From NCBI GenBank assembly GCA_012520695.1, contig JAAYNU010000199.1, positions 1 through 8,662 of the forward strand: DNA of 8,662 nucleotides, given 5' to 3'. The stretch is from Erysipelothrix sp. Lineage in GTDB: Bacteria; Bacillota_I; Bacilli_A; Erysipelotrichales; Erysipelotrichaceae. The translations under genes were made by a program, and so were the position numbers. Shown in pieces: positions 1 through 8,309 of this stretch; the stretch's first letter is position 1, and the number at the start of each line of letters is the position of its first letter. Under the pieces are notes generated by a model. That model made no database searches. It was not told the origin of the DNA and was given only the letters and a program-made list of their open reading frames with translations.

Positions 1-27
1 AGTAATTAGATTATACAAATTTGAAAC

Positions 28-60
28 AAAAACGGAACTTGAGCTTCCGTTTTTATTTAT
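28..60. terminator. Intrinsic terminator hairpin upstream of the sortase
   Basis: A perfect 10-bp stem pairs AAAAACGGAA (28-37) with TTCCGTTTTT (45-54) around the 7-nt loop CTTGAGC, and is followed by ATTTAT. The A-run on one side and T-run on the other let it work on either strand. It probably ends the gene to the left of the window, of which nothing is clearly visible, or a leftward transcript coming the other way. It separates the sortase from whatever lies upstream. Confidence 0.75.
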
Positions 61-68
61 GTTACAAT
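39..68 (+). promoter_or_regulatory. Candidate sigma-A promoter of the sortase gene
   Basis: TTGAGC (39-44) and TACAAT (63-68) are separated by 18 bases and resemble a housekeeping promoter. Transcription would start near 75, just before the ribosome binding site CGAGG (76-80). The -35 box lies in the loop of the preceding terminator hairpin. If this is right, the in-frame ATG at 67 overlaps the -10 box and cannot be the start codon. The leader would be unusually short, so this is only a moderate call. Confidence 0.4.
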
Positions 69-87
69 GAAACTACGAGGTAATGTT

Positions 88-675
88 ATGAAAAAACGTA
101 AAATAAGTATTTTAGGAGTTGTCGGTATACTTTTGATTCTGACAGGTGTTTCAATGATTGGATATAAATTTATCAGTGAATACATTGAAAACAAATCAAT
201 CAATGAAGAACTGGATAGTTTCTTTGATCAACCTTTCGTTGAAGAAGGCGAAATGCCAGAAGCAGCAGATGCGGAAGCAATGGGAGTTATTAATATTGAA
301 AGCATCGGTGTGAATCATTTAGTCATGCAATCAGAAAACTGGGATTACTTAACGCGCTATGTTGTAGCGTGGCCCAATAAAACACTTGATGAAGGAAACT
401 TCTCAATAGCAGGACATAATGGTGCCTGTGCATCCTGCGTGTTTAGAGACTTTGATAAGCTTAACGATAAAGACGTCATTACACTGACGACTAAAGATAA
501 AGTTTATACTTATGAGATATTCGAAATCAAAACCGTTGTATATACAGATGTAAGTGTATTAGAAGATATTCCAGGTAAGACAACACTGACACTTGTTACG
601 TGTTCTCAACCCTTAACCTATGATGAATTCAGGGTTATTGTTCATGCAGAATTAAAAACAGTTGTGGATCGTTAA
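88..675 (+). CDS. Sortase family transpeptidase, membrane-anchored
   Basis: This is a small sortase of 195 residues. Sortases cleave a C-terminal sorting signal in secreted proteins and join the protein to cell-wall peptidoglycan or to a pilin, acting on the outer face of the membrane. Residues 2-5 are positively charged (KKRK) and residues 6-27 form one hydrophobic segment, an N-in signal anchor. The catalytic triad is visible: His110 in IAGHNG, Cys172 in TLTLVTCS and Arg182 in DEFRVIV. The sequence around the Cys and the FRDFDKL segment look like class A/D/E-type enzymes, but I cannot fix the class. I chose the ATG at 88 because CGAGG (76-80) sits 7 bases upstream; the ATG at 67 has no such site and overlaps a likely -10 box. 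Cys114 and Cys117 form a CxxC just after the catalytic His, which is unusual. No LPXTG-type substrate is encoded in the window, so this may be a housekeeping enzyme rather than a cluster-specific one. The 3' end overlaps the convergent mutY by 4 nt. Confidence 0.9.
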   Translation: MKKRKISILGVVGILLILTGVSMIGYKFISEYIENKSINEELDSFFDQPFVEEGEMPEAADAEAMGVINIESIGVNHLVMQSENWDYLTRYVVAWPNKTLDEGNFSIAGHNGACASCVFRDFDKLNDKDVITLTTKDKVYTYEIFEIKTVVYTDVSVLEDIPGKTTLTLVTCSQPLTYDEFRVIVHAELKTVVDR

Positions 676-700
676 TAGATCCGCAACTGTTTTAATATTT
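655..700. terminator. Bidirectional terminator shared by sortase and mutY
   Basis: A 16-bp stem pairs 655-670 with 678-693 around the loop GTTAATA (671-677); the only imperfection is T665 opposite G683. It is flanked by AAAA and TTTT, with further T-rich sequence at 694-703 for rightward transcripts. Both stop codons (sortase 673-675, mutY 674-672) lie in or at the loop, so the arms encode the last residues of both proteins. In the sortase transcript the odd pair is a U-G wobble; in the mutY transcript it is a C-A mismatch, so the hairpin should be stronger for the sortase. Confidence 0.8.
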
Positions 701-1652
701 TCTTATGGGCTGTTATAATCGGTAATGTTTCTAAGTCAGAAATTAGAACTTCTATAACGTGTTTTTTATCATCAATCGTATCAACTTCATATGCTTTGAT
801 ATCCCATTGAAGATGAGAGAACTTATGACTTAATGAAGCTAATTCATTTAGTTCAAGATAATCATCAATCTGAGGAAGTCGATAGAGACCTTCCATAAGA
901 CCATCACTTGAATCCGTTGATAGTAAGATTGTCGTGTCTGTTTTCTTAATGAGAACAGACTTTTTATATTTAGGTACCGGTTTAGCTTTAGGAATGAAGG
1001 GAACTTGTCCCATAGTTTCACCACGATACGCCGCACATAATTCTTTAAGCGGACAACCGATACACTCAGTATTGGATGGTGTACATACCAGTGCGCCAAG
1101 CTCCATCAGTGCCTGAGTAAATTCACTTGGATCCGCATGATTGAGCGTCAGTTCGTGTTTTAAGTATGTCTCAAAGTAAACATGCGCAGCTCGTGTATTC
1201 ACATTCTCTGTGTAATTAAGTGTGCGTGCCATGACGCGTTTAACGTTACCATCAATCGCAATTTCAGGTAATCCAAAGGCGATAGAGGCGATTGCAGAAG
1301 AGGTATATTCTCCGATTCCAGGTATTTCCATTAACTGTTTCTTTGATTTTGGAAGATCACCATCGAAGTTCTCCATAACATAAAGAGCACCTTTATGAAG
1401 GTTTCGGGCTCGTCGATAGTATCCTAAGCCTTCCCATTGCTTCAGGACATCTTCAATATCAGCTTCTGATAGTGCTTTGATGTTTGGATATTTTTGAATC
1501 CAGTTTTCGTAGTAGGGAATCATTGTATTAATTTGTGTTTGCTGGGCCATGATTTCAGAGACCCATATTTTATAGGGGTCTTTTTGTTTTCTAAATGGAA
1601 GGTCTCTTTTATTTTCGTGATACCAGTCTATTAATCTTTTTGTGAATGTCAT
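672..1652 (-). CDS. mutY: A/G-specific adenine glycosylase MutY
   Basis: MutY removes adenine mispaired with 8-oxoguanine (or G), the last barrier against G-to-T transversions after oxidative damage. Residue numbers here count from the ATG at 1652 (326 residues). The helix-hairpin-helix glycosylase domain occupies about 1-200 and has the catalytic Glu33 in SEIMAQQT, the HhH loop IPGIGEYTSSAI (110-121) with Tyr116, and catalytic Asp134 in AIDGNVKR. The 4Fe-4S cluster ligands are complete with C-x6-C-x2-C-x5-C spacing (Cys190, 197, 200, 206). A NUDIX-like C-terminal 8-oxoG recognition domain follows, with the FSH motif at 278-280. A GTG at 1667 would add five residues (MYNSL) but coincides with the TATAAT -10 box. 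Neither start has a clear Shine-Dalgarno, and the ATG fits the usual N-terminus better. The gene is transcribed alone, divergent from the DUF308-like gene and convergent with the sortase. Confidence 0.95.
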   Translation of the reverse strand: MTFTKRLIDWYHENKRDLPFRKQKDPYKIWVSEIMAQQTQINTMIPYYENWIQKYPNIKALSEADIEDVLKQWEGLGYYRRARNLHKGALYVMENFDGDLPKSKKQLMEIPGIGEYTSSAIASIAFGLPEIAIDGNVKRVMARTLNYTENVNTRAAHVYFETYLKHELTLNHADPSEFTQALMELGALVCTPSNTECIGCPLKELCAAYRGETMGQVPFIPKAKPVPKYKKSVLIKKTDTTILLSTDSSDGLMEGLYRLPQIDDYLELNELASLSHKFSHLQWDIKAYEVDTIDDKKHVIEVLISDLETLPIITAHKKILKQLRIY

Positions 1653-1658
1653 GAGACT

Positions 1659-1664
1659 ATTATA
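1659..1664 (-). promoter_or_regulatory. Candidate -10 box of mutY
   Basis: Read leftward, 1664-1659 is a perfect TATAAT. A start site 6-7 bases downstream falls at about 1652, on the A of the preferred mutY ATG, which would give a leaderless or near-leaderless message. No good -35 hexamer is seen 16-18 bases upstream (CTACCA at 17), so strength is uncertain. Confidence 0.4.
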
Positions 1665-1681
1665 CACATTTATATGACTTA

Positions 1682-1690
1682 TGGTAGTAT
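1682..1690 (+). promoter_or_regulatory. Possible extended -10 promoter of the HdeD/DUF308-like gene
   Basis: TGGTAGTAT (1682-1690) fits the extended -10 form TGn followed by TAGTAT. There is no convincing -35. Transcription would begin near 1697, just before the ribosome binding site GAGG (1699-1702). It would lie back to back with the mutY -10 box only 17 bases away, so the two divergent promoters may compete. Confidence 0.25.
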
Positions 1691-1708
1691 TAAGGAAAGA
1701 GGTAGTAT

Positions 1709-2944
1709 ATGGATAAGAATAAACGCTCGGATTTTTGGATTTTTACTACCCAAGCCTTATTGGGAATTGTTTATATTGGTTTGGGAATTTTCATGATAAC
1801 ACGGACCAATTTTGTATGGAGTGCCCTGTTTTTCGGTTTAAGATTATTGCTATTGAGTTCAAGTGTCCTGTTTATGTATCGATTTATTCGATATCGTACG
1901 CTGGGGGAATTCGCTCGATTTGTTGGGGCTATTGTTGCTTCTCTTGTATTTTACTTCAATGAAATATTATATGTGGATCTTCTCGCAGCGGTATTTGGAA
2001 TATGGGCTATCTTCAATGCTTTAGTTCATGGGCTTGAGGTTTATGTCGCCATTGTGGAGAAACAGAGAATTAAACCATCTAATGTATTGCTGTTCTTTAT
2101 TGATTTCGGGTTTGGTTTGTTGCTCTTAGTTAATGGATTTCAGAATAGGAAACTCATTAATTACCAAGTAGGTTTCTATTTGATTGTATTTGGTTCAGTC
2201 CAAATTTTCTCTGCTTGTGTGTTTATATTTCAAGGTAACTCAACAATCCGCATGTCAGCGCCCGTCTTGGTTTCTGGCCTATTACCTCCCTTTGTGGTTG
2301 ACAGAGTTCCTAGATTAAAGGTAGACAGTCCTGAGTTATTCAAAGATGATATTGAGAGCACGGTAGGAAACTTCGTATCGGTATATGTTCACATTAGAAA
2401 TGAAGGTTATAACAGATTGGGTCATGTTGATATTGGATATAATGGCGCCATCTATTCCTACGGAGCATTCGATCCATTCAAACGAGCGGTTTCGAGTATC
2501 TATGGAGCGGGGGTTATGATCGTTGGGGTTGAGAAGGACTTTGTGCAGTTCACGATGGAATCGGATGTATCTGTATATCGATATAAGATTCGATTGAATG
2601 ATAATCAAGTTACTCACATAGAAAAAAGCATCGACAAATTATTTGAAGATGCTTATGTATATGATTTTCCGTTAGTTGATGATAAATATTATTTATCTCG
2701 TTTAAAGACATTCTCTCCACCAACTACTTATTATAAATTTGAATCAGAACCATTAAAGACCTACAACTTGTTCACGACTAACTGTGTTCTTATCGCAGAC
2801 AGAATTCTTCAGTCTACGGGTATGAAGTTATTCCAAATGTCGGGAGTTATTACCCCGGGTGCATATTATGCTTATTTGGAGAACTTAAAATCAAGTCCGG
2901 ATTCAATTGTAGTTGATTATGCAACGTATTCTACTAAAGTGTAA
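1709..2944 (+). CDS. Membrane protein: HdeD/DUF308-like domain plus permuted NlpC/P60-like C-terminal domain
   Basis: A 411-residue protein with two parts. Residues 1-175 hold six hydrophobic segments (about 13-31, 37-58, 68-84, 86-106, 125-143, 152-174) with the helix layout of the HdeD/DUF308 membrane family. After a linker (about 176-215), the soluble part has YVHIR (226-230), GHVDIGYNGAIYSYGAFDP (238-256), a stretch of beta strands and a helix (about 265-315), then TTNCVLIADRIL (356-367) and a GVITPGAYYAYL end (379-390). A His in GHV-D early and a Cys in NCV-x2-A-D late, with a G-x-x-TP helix behind, is the order seen in circularly permuted NlpC/P60-type papain folds such as the YiiX/DUF4105 group; His239 and Cys359 are the likely catalytic pair. 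Such domains act as amidases, peptidases or acyl hydrolases on cell-envelope or lipid substrates; the substrate here is unknown. The start is supported by GAGG (1699-1702), 6 bases upstream. It is monocistronic, and its stop lies inside the terminator shared with mvaA. The six-helix assignment is firmer than the enzyme fold. Confidence 0.75.
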   Translation: MDKNKRSDFWIFTTQALLGIVYIGLGIFMITRTNFVWSALFFGLRLLLLSSSVLFMYRFIRYRTLGEFARFVGAIVASLVFYFNEILYVDLLAAVFGIWAIFNALVHGLEVYVAIVEKQRIKPSNVLLFFIDFGFGLLLLVNGFQNRKLINYQVGFYLIVFGSVQIFSACVFIFQGNSTIRMSAPVLVSGLLPPFVVDRVPRLKVDSPELFKDDIESTVGNFVSVYVHIRNEGYNRLGHVDIGYNGAIYSYGAFDPFKRAVSSIYGAGVMIVGVEKDFVQFTMESDVSVYRYKIRLNDNQVTHIEKSIDKLFEDAYVYDFPLVDDKYYLSRLKTFSPPTTYYKFESEPLKTYNLFTTNCVLIADRILQSTGMKLFQMSGVITPGAYYAYLENLKSSPDSIVVDYATYSTKV

Positions 2945-2973
2945 AACAATAGGTATTTTCTATTGTTTTTTTT
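2943..2973. terminator. Bidirectional terminator between the DUF308-like gene and mvaA
   Basis: A perfect 10-bp stem pairs AAAACAATAG (2943-2952) with CTATTGTTTT (2960-2969) around loop GTATTTT. Rightward transcripts meet eight Ts (2966-2973), an excellent intrinsic terminator. Leftward transcripts meet four. The stop codon of the rightward gene (2942-2944) and that of mvaA (2962-2960) both overlap the stem, so it serves both convergent genes. Confidence 0.88.
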
Positions 2974-4189
2974 CTTTCATAATTTTCTTTGCAGTCTCAA
3001 GATTAATGTGTTGTTCCTTGAGAAGAAGTGTTGTGACTTCATCCACGTTGTCCTTTGTAGCTCCTGCATTAATCGCAATGCTTTTCGCATGCAATCTCAT
3101 GTGACCTTTTTGAATGCCATCTGTAGTGAGTGCATATAGGGCTGCAAAGTTTTGGGCAAGGCCAACTGATGCGATTATGATCATGAGTTCTTCTGCAGAA
3201 CTGATATCCATTATCTTGTGTGCGAGTTGTGCTTTGGGATTGAGTCCGATTGATCCGCCTACGAATCCGATTGGCATGGGTATTGTGATCGTTCCTTTGA
3301 TTAGGTCATTTTCCATTGTCCAAAGTGTGAAGGGTTTCCCTTTCGCATAGGAATACATACTTGCTTCGATTGCTCGTGTGTCATTACCACTGGCGAGTAC
3401 CAGGGCAGTGATGCCGTTCATTACGCCTTTATTGTGGGTAGCTGTTCGATAAGGGTCTACGATGGATAGATGGCTTGCGGCAACAATCCTGTTTGCGATG
3501 GTATCGGGTTCTTTTAAGGACTTTGGGTCAATCAGTACTTCAGCCTCAACGATGCAGTTATCACTGAGGTTGGTTAAGATTGCCATTAGGGGACTTTGAT
3601 TGAATGTAAGTTCTAAATGAATAGCGAGTGCTTCAAGAATTGTATTGATGATGTTAGCGCCCATCGCTTCTTGGGTATCGACGTCAATACGAACGATGAA
3701 GAAGGGTGTTAGGTTTTCGCTTTGAAGGATGCTCGAGTGGATCTTCTTAATACCACCACCTCTTTTAATAATTGAAGGGTGTGCTTTGTTTGCGATTTCG
3801 AATAACTCTTCTTGGTGTGTTTCAATGTATGTGTTCATTGCGATTGGGTCTACTGGATTATCAAATGCGATTTCTCCGGACATAATACGGCTGATGACTT
3901 TCGCTTTGAATCCTTTGTTTTGGGCAATGATTTTGGCTGCGTTACTTGCGGCAGCGATGACACTGGGTTCTTCGGTTGCCATTGGGACGAGATATTCTTT
4001 ATCGTTAATTAAATATCCGGTCGCAATCCCCATTGGGATTTCATAGGTCGTGATTGAGTTTTCTATCATATGTGAATATGTTTCTTCGGGTAAAGGTGTA
4101 TCAAGTTGTAGGTCGTAACGGCCTTCTTGTACTAGTATTTCTTTGCGTTCTGCGCTTGTTTTTTTATAAAATGCATTAAATGGGTTCAT
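2960..4189 (-). CDS. mvaA: Hydroxymethylglutaryl-CoA reductase, class II
   Basis: This enzyme reduces HMG-CoA to mevalonate in two hydride transfers, the committed step of the mevalonate pathway that supplies isopentenyl diphosphate for undecaprenyl phosphate and quinones. The protein has 409 residues, near the usual class II length of about 430. Visible signatures are catalytic Glu43 in ENSITTYEIPMGIA, EEPSVIAAASNAAK (73-86), EAMGANIINT (174-183), catalytic Lys254 in HNKGVMNG, Asp270 in SGNDTRA and the C-terminal flap His363 in GHMRLHA. There is no thiolase domain, so it is not an MvaE-type fusion. The ATG at 4189 has AGAGAGG 7 bases upstream and falls where the family normally begins (MNPFNAFYKKTSAERKEIL). 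An upstream in-frame ATG at 4240 would add 17 residues but lies in the -35 box of the likely promoter. The usual DAMGAN carries Glu for Asp at position 174. No other mevalonate gene is adjacent. Confidence 0.95.
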   Translation of the reverse strand: MNPFNAFYKKTSAERKEILVQEGRYDLQLDTPLPEETYSHMIENSITTYEIPMGIATGYLINDKEYLVPMATEEPSVIAAASNAAKIIAQNKGFKAKVISRIMSGEIAFDNPVDPIAMNTYIETHQEELFEIANKAHPSIIKRGGGIKKIHSSILQSENLTPFFIVRIDVDTQEAMGANIINTILEALAIHLELTFNQSPLMAILTNLSDNCIVEAEVLIDPKSLKEPDTIANRIVAASHLSIVDPYRTATHNKGVMNGITALVLASGNDTRAIEASMYSYAKGKPFTLWTMENDLIKGTITIPMPIGFVGGSIGLNPKAQLAHKIMDISSAEELMIIIASVGLAQNFAALYALTTDGIQKGHMRLHAKSIAINAGATKDNVDEVTTLLLKEQHINLETAKKIMKEKKQ

Positions 4190-4211
4190 GGATGTACCTC
4201 TCTTTGATTTA

Positions 4212-4240
4212 AGCATAGCGAATATCAAGTAAAAAGCCAA
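4212..4240 (-). promoter_or_regulatory. Sigma-A-type promoter of mvaA
   Basis: Read leftward, TTGGCT (4240-4235) and TATGCT (4217-4212) are exactly 17 bases apart, each matching the consensus at four or five of six positions. Transcription would start near 4205, about 16 bases before the ATG at 4189 and just ahead of its AGAGAGG site. This also argues against translation from the ATG at 4240. Confidence 0.55.
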
Positions 4241-4246
4241 GTTATT

Positions 4247-4255
4247 TGTTATGAT
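4247..4255 (+). promoter_or_regulatory. Extended -10 promoter of ldh
   Basis: TGTTATGAT (4247-4255) is an extended -10 element, TG, one base, then TATGAT. The -35 region is poor (AAGTAA at 17-base spacing), as is common for extended -10 promoters. Transcription would begin near 4262, directly before the strong ribosome binding site GGAGGG (4265-4270). The -35 regions of the divergent ldh and mvaA promoters overlap, so the two may affect each other. I saw no Rex- or CcpA-like palindrome. Confidence 0.45.
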
Positions 4256-4275
4256 AGTACATATGGAGGGAACTT

Positions 4276-5217
4276 ATGAAAACGAATAAAATTTCTATTA
4301 TAGGTGCCGGCTTTGTCGGTTCAACCACAGCATTTGCTTTAATGAATGACAACATTGCTTCTGAGATTGTCATTGTCGATATTAATAAGGAGAAGGCCGA
4401 AGGGGAGGCCATGGATCTTTATCAGGGAAATGTCTTTGTTTCTCCGGTAAAAATAATCGCGGGTGATTACCCCGATACGAAGGATTCAGACATCGTTATC
4501 ATTACAGCGGGTCTTGCTCAAAAGCCCGGTGAGACGCGTTTGGATTTAGTTAACAGAAACATTGAAATCTATAAGCAATTAATTCCAAGCATTGTGGAGT
4601 ACAATCCTGATGCAATTTTATTAGTTGTTTCAAACCCTGTTGATATATTAACTCAGGTTACATACGAGCTATCGGGATTCCCTGCTCATCGAGTGATTGG
4701 TTCAGGTACTGTGCTTGATACAGCGCGTTTCCAATCTGCTTTATCTAAGAAGTTTGGTGTGGATGCGAGAAATATTCAAGCCAACATTATTGGGGAACAT
4801 GGGGATAGTGAGATTGCGACGTGGTCATTGACGACGATTGCGGGTCTTACAATCGAGCAGTACTGTGAAAACATGGGTATTGAATTTGATCAGTCAATGG
4901 CAGATGAAATTACGCAAGATGTAAAAACAGCTGCTTATGAAATCATTAATCGTAAGGGTTATACTAACTATGCAGTCGCTTTGGCGATCACGCGTATCGT
5001 AAAAGCAATTCTTCGTGATGAGAATTCAATCCTTACTGTTTCAAGTCTTCTTGATGGTGCATATGGCATCACAGGGGTCTATACTTCAGTGCCAACGGTT
5101 GTTGGTAGAGTGGGTACAAAGAACAATGTTGAGGTTCCATACAGTTCATCTGAAGTGGATGCTCTTCGTGACTCTGCGGAATTATTAAGAAATATTATCG
5201 AAAATTCAAATTTGTAA
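4276..5217 (+). CDS. ldh: L-lactate dehydrogenase
   Basis: This NAD-dependent cytosolic enzyme reduces pyruvate to L-lactate and regenerates NAD+ for glycolysis. At 313 residues it has full family length. The Rossmann motif GAGFVG is at 10-15, with Asp35 to bind the NAD ribose. Gln82 in [10 protein letters not shown] marks LDH; malate dehydrogenases have Arg there. Arg88 is on the mobile loop, followed by SNPVD (119-123), Asp148, substrate-binding Arg151 and the proton relay His175 in GEHGD. Thr230 sits at the other specificity position. The positions equal to Arg173 and His188, which bind fructose-1,6-bisphosphate in allosteric bacterial LDHs, are Gln153 and Gln168, so activation by that ligand is unlikely. 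GGAGGG 5 bases upstream fixes the start. It is divergent from mvaA, and a weak hairpin follows it. Confidence 0.95.
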   Translation: MKTNKISIIGAGFVGSTTAFALMNDNIASEIVIVDINKEKAEGEAMDLYQGNVFVSPVKIIAGDYPDTKDSDIVIITAGLAQKPGETRLDLVNRNIEIYKQLIPSIVEYNPDAILLVVSNPVDILTQVTYELSGFPAHRVIGSGTVLDTARFQSALSKKFGVDARNIQANIIGEHGDSEIATWSLTTIAGLTIEQYCENMGIEFDQSMADEITQDVKTAAYEIINRKGYTNYAVALAITRIVKAILRDENSILTVSSLLDGAYGITGVYTSVPTVVGRVGTKNNVEVPYSSSEVDALRDSAELLRNIIENSNL

Positions 5218-5241
5218 ATGAAGAAAAATGCACTGTATAAT
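5212..5241 (+). promoter_or_regulatory. Candidate upstream typA promoter P1
   Basis: TTGTAA (5212-5217), overlapping the ldh stop codon, and a perfect TATAAT (5236-5241) are 18 bases apart. The -10 box is in the loop of the ldh terminator hairpin. Start would be near 5248, giving a leader of about 60 bases for typA. Confidence 0.35.
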
Positions 5242-5250
5242 GCTTTTTCT
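5222..5250 (+). terminator. Probable weak terminator after ldh
   Basis: AGAAAAA-T-GCA (5222-5232) pairs with TGCTTTTTCT (5241-5250), giving a 10-bp A/T-rich stem with one bulged T and the loop CTGTATAA. The T-rich descending arm and the TCATTTTCC that follows fit termination, but the stem has few G-C pairs and read-through into typA is plausible. Confidence 0.5.
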
Positions 5251-5278
5251 GTCATTTTCCTAAGATATCGTGTATAAT
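5249..5278 (+). promoter_or_regulatory. Main candidate typA promoter P2
   Basis: CTGTCA (5249-5254) and a perfect TATAAT (5273-5278) are 18 bases apart. Transcription would begin near 5285, leaving a leader of about 24 bases. An in-frame GTG at 5270 overlaps this -10 region, so it is unlikely to be the typA start. Confidence 0.55.
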
Positions 5279-5308
5279 AACACAGTTATAAGAAAAGAGT
5301 CGATACAT

Positions 5309-8255
<2,947 letters not shown>

Positions 8256-8259
8256 AACG

Positions 8260-8287
8260 AAGGGACACGAATTATTGTGTCCCTTTT
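8260..8287 (+). terminator. Hairpin between tgt and queA, weak terminator or attenuator
   Basis: A perfect 9-bp stem pairs AAGGGACAC (8260-8268) with GTGTCCCTT (8277-8285) around the loop GAATTATT. Only four Ts follow before ACTAAAAAA, so termination is probably partial. With no good promoter before queA, some read-through would be needed to express it, or the hairpin may adjust the tgt:queA ratio or stabilise the tgt message end. Confidence 0.55.
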
Positions 8288-8309
8288 ACTAAAAAATGAG
8301 GAGTATAGG

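Noticed and set aside
11..16. Leftward TATAAT near the left edge, possibly a promoter for a gene outside the window
   Set aside because: No -35 is visible and the gene it would serve is not in view, so it may be chance in AT-rich DNA.
2..70. Open frame from the left edge ending at 68-70, possibly the tail of an upstream gene
   Set aside because: It would run right through a perfect terminator hairpin and a candidate promoter; the frame is short enough to be open by chance.
3729..4046. Hydrophobic open frame antisense to mvaA, with similar ones at 3114-3350, 848-1099 and 2336-2617
   Set aside because: Each is the shadow of a strong gene on the other strand, with no ribosome binding site or recognisable motif. 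The hydrophobic look comes from the complement of charged codons.
4190..4240. N-terminal extension of mvaA from the ATG at 4240 (17 residues, hydrophobic start)
   Set aside because: It would translate the promoter region, has no Shine-Dalgarno, and family members begin near the ATG at 4189, which has AGAGAGG at good spacing.
4276..5217. Malate dehydrogenase
   Set aside because: Gln82 occupies the specificity position where malate dehydrogenases have Arg, and the surrounding motifs are those of LDH.
8256..8309. preQ1-I riboswitch before queA, suggested by the hairpin and the following A-run
   Set aside because: The loop GAATTATT lacks the C-rich sequence a preQ1-I aptamer needs, and the tail (ACTAAAAAATGAGG) lacks the AAAAAACUA arrangement that forms the pseudoknot. 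A simple terminator-like hairpin explains it.
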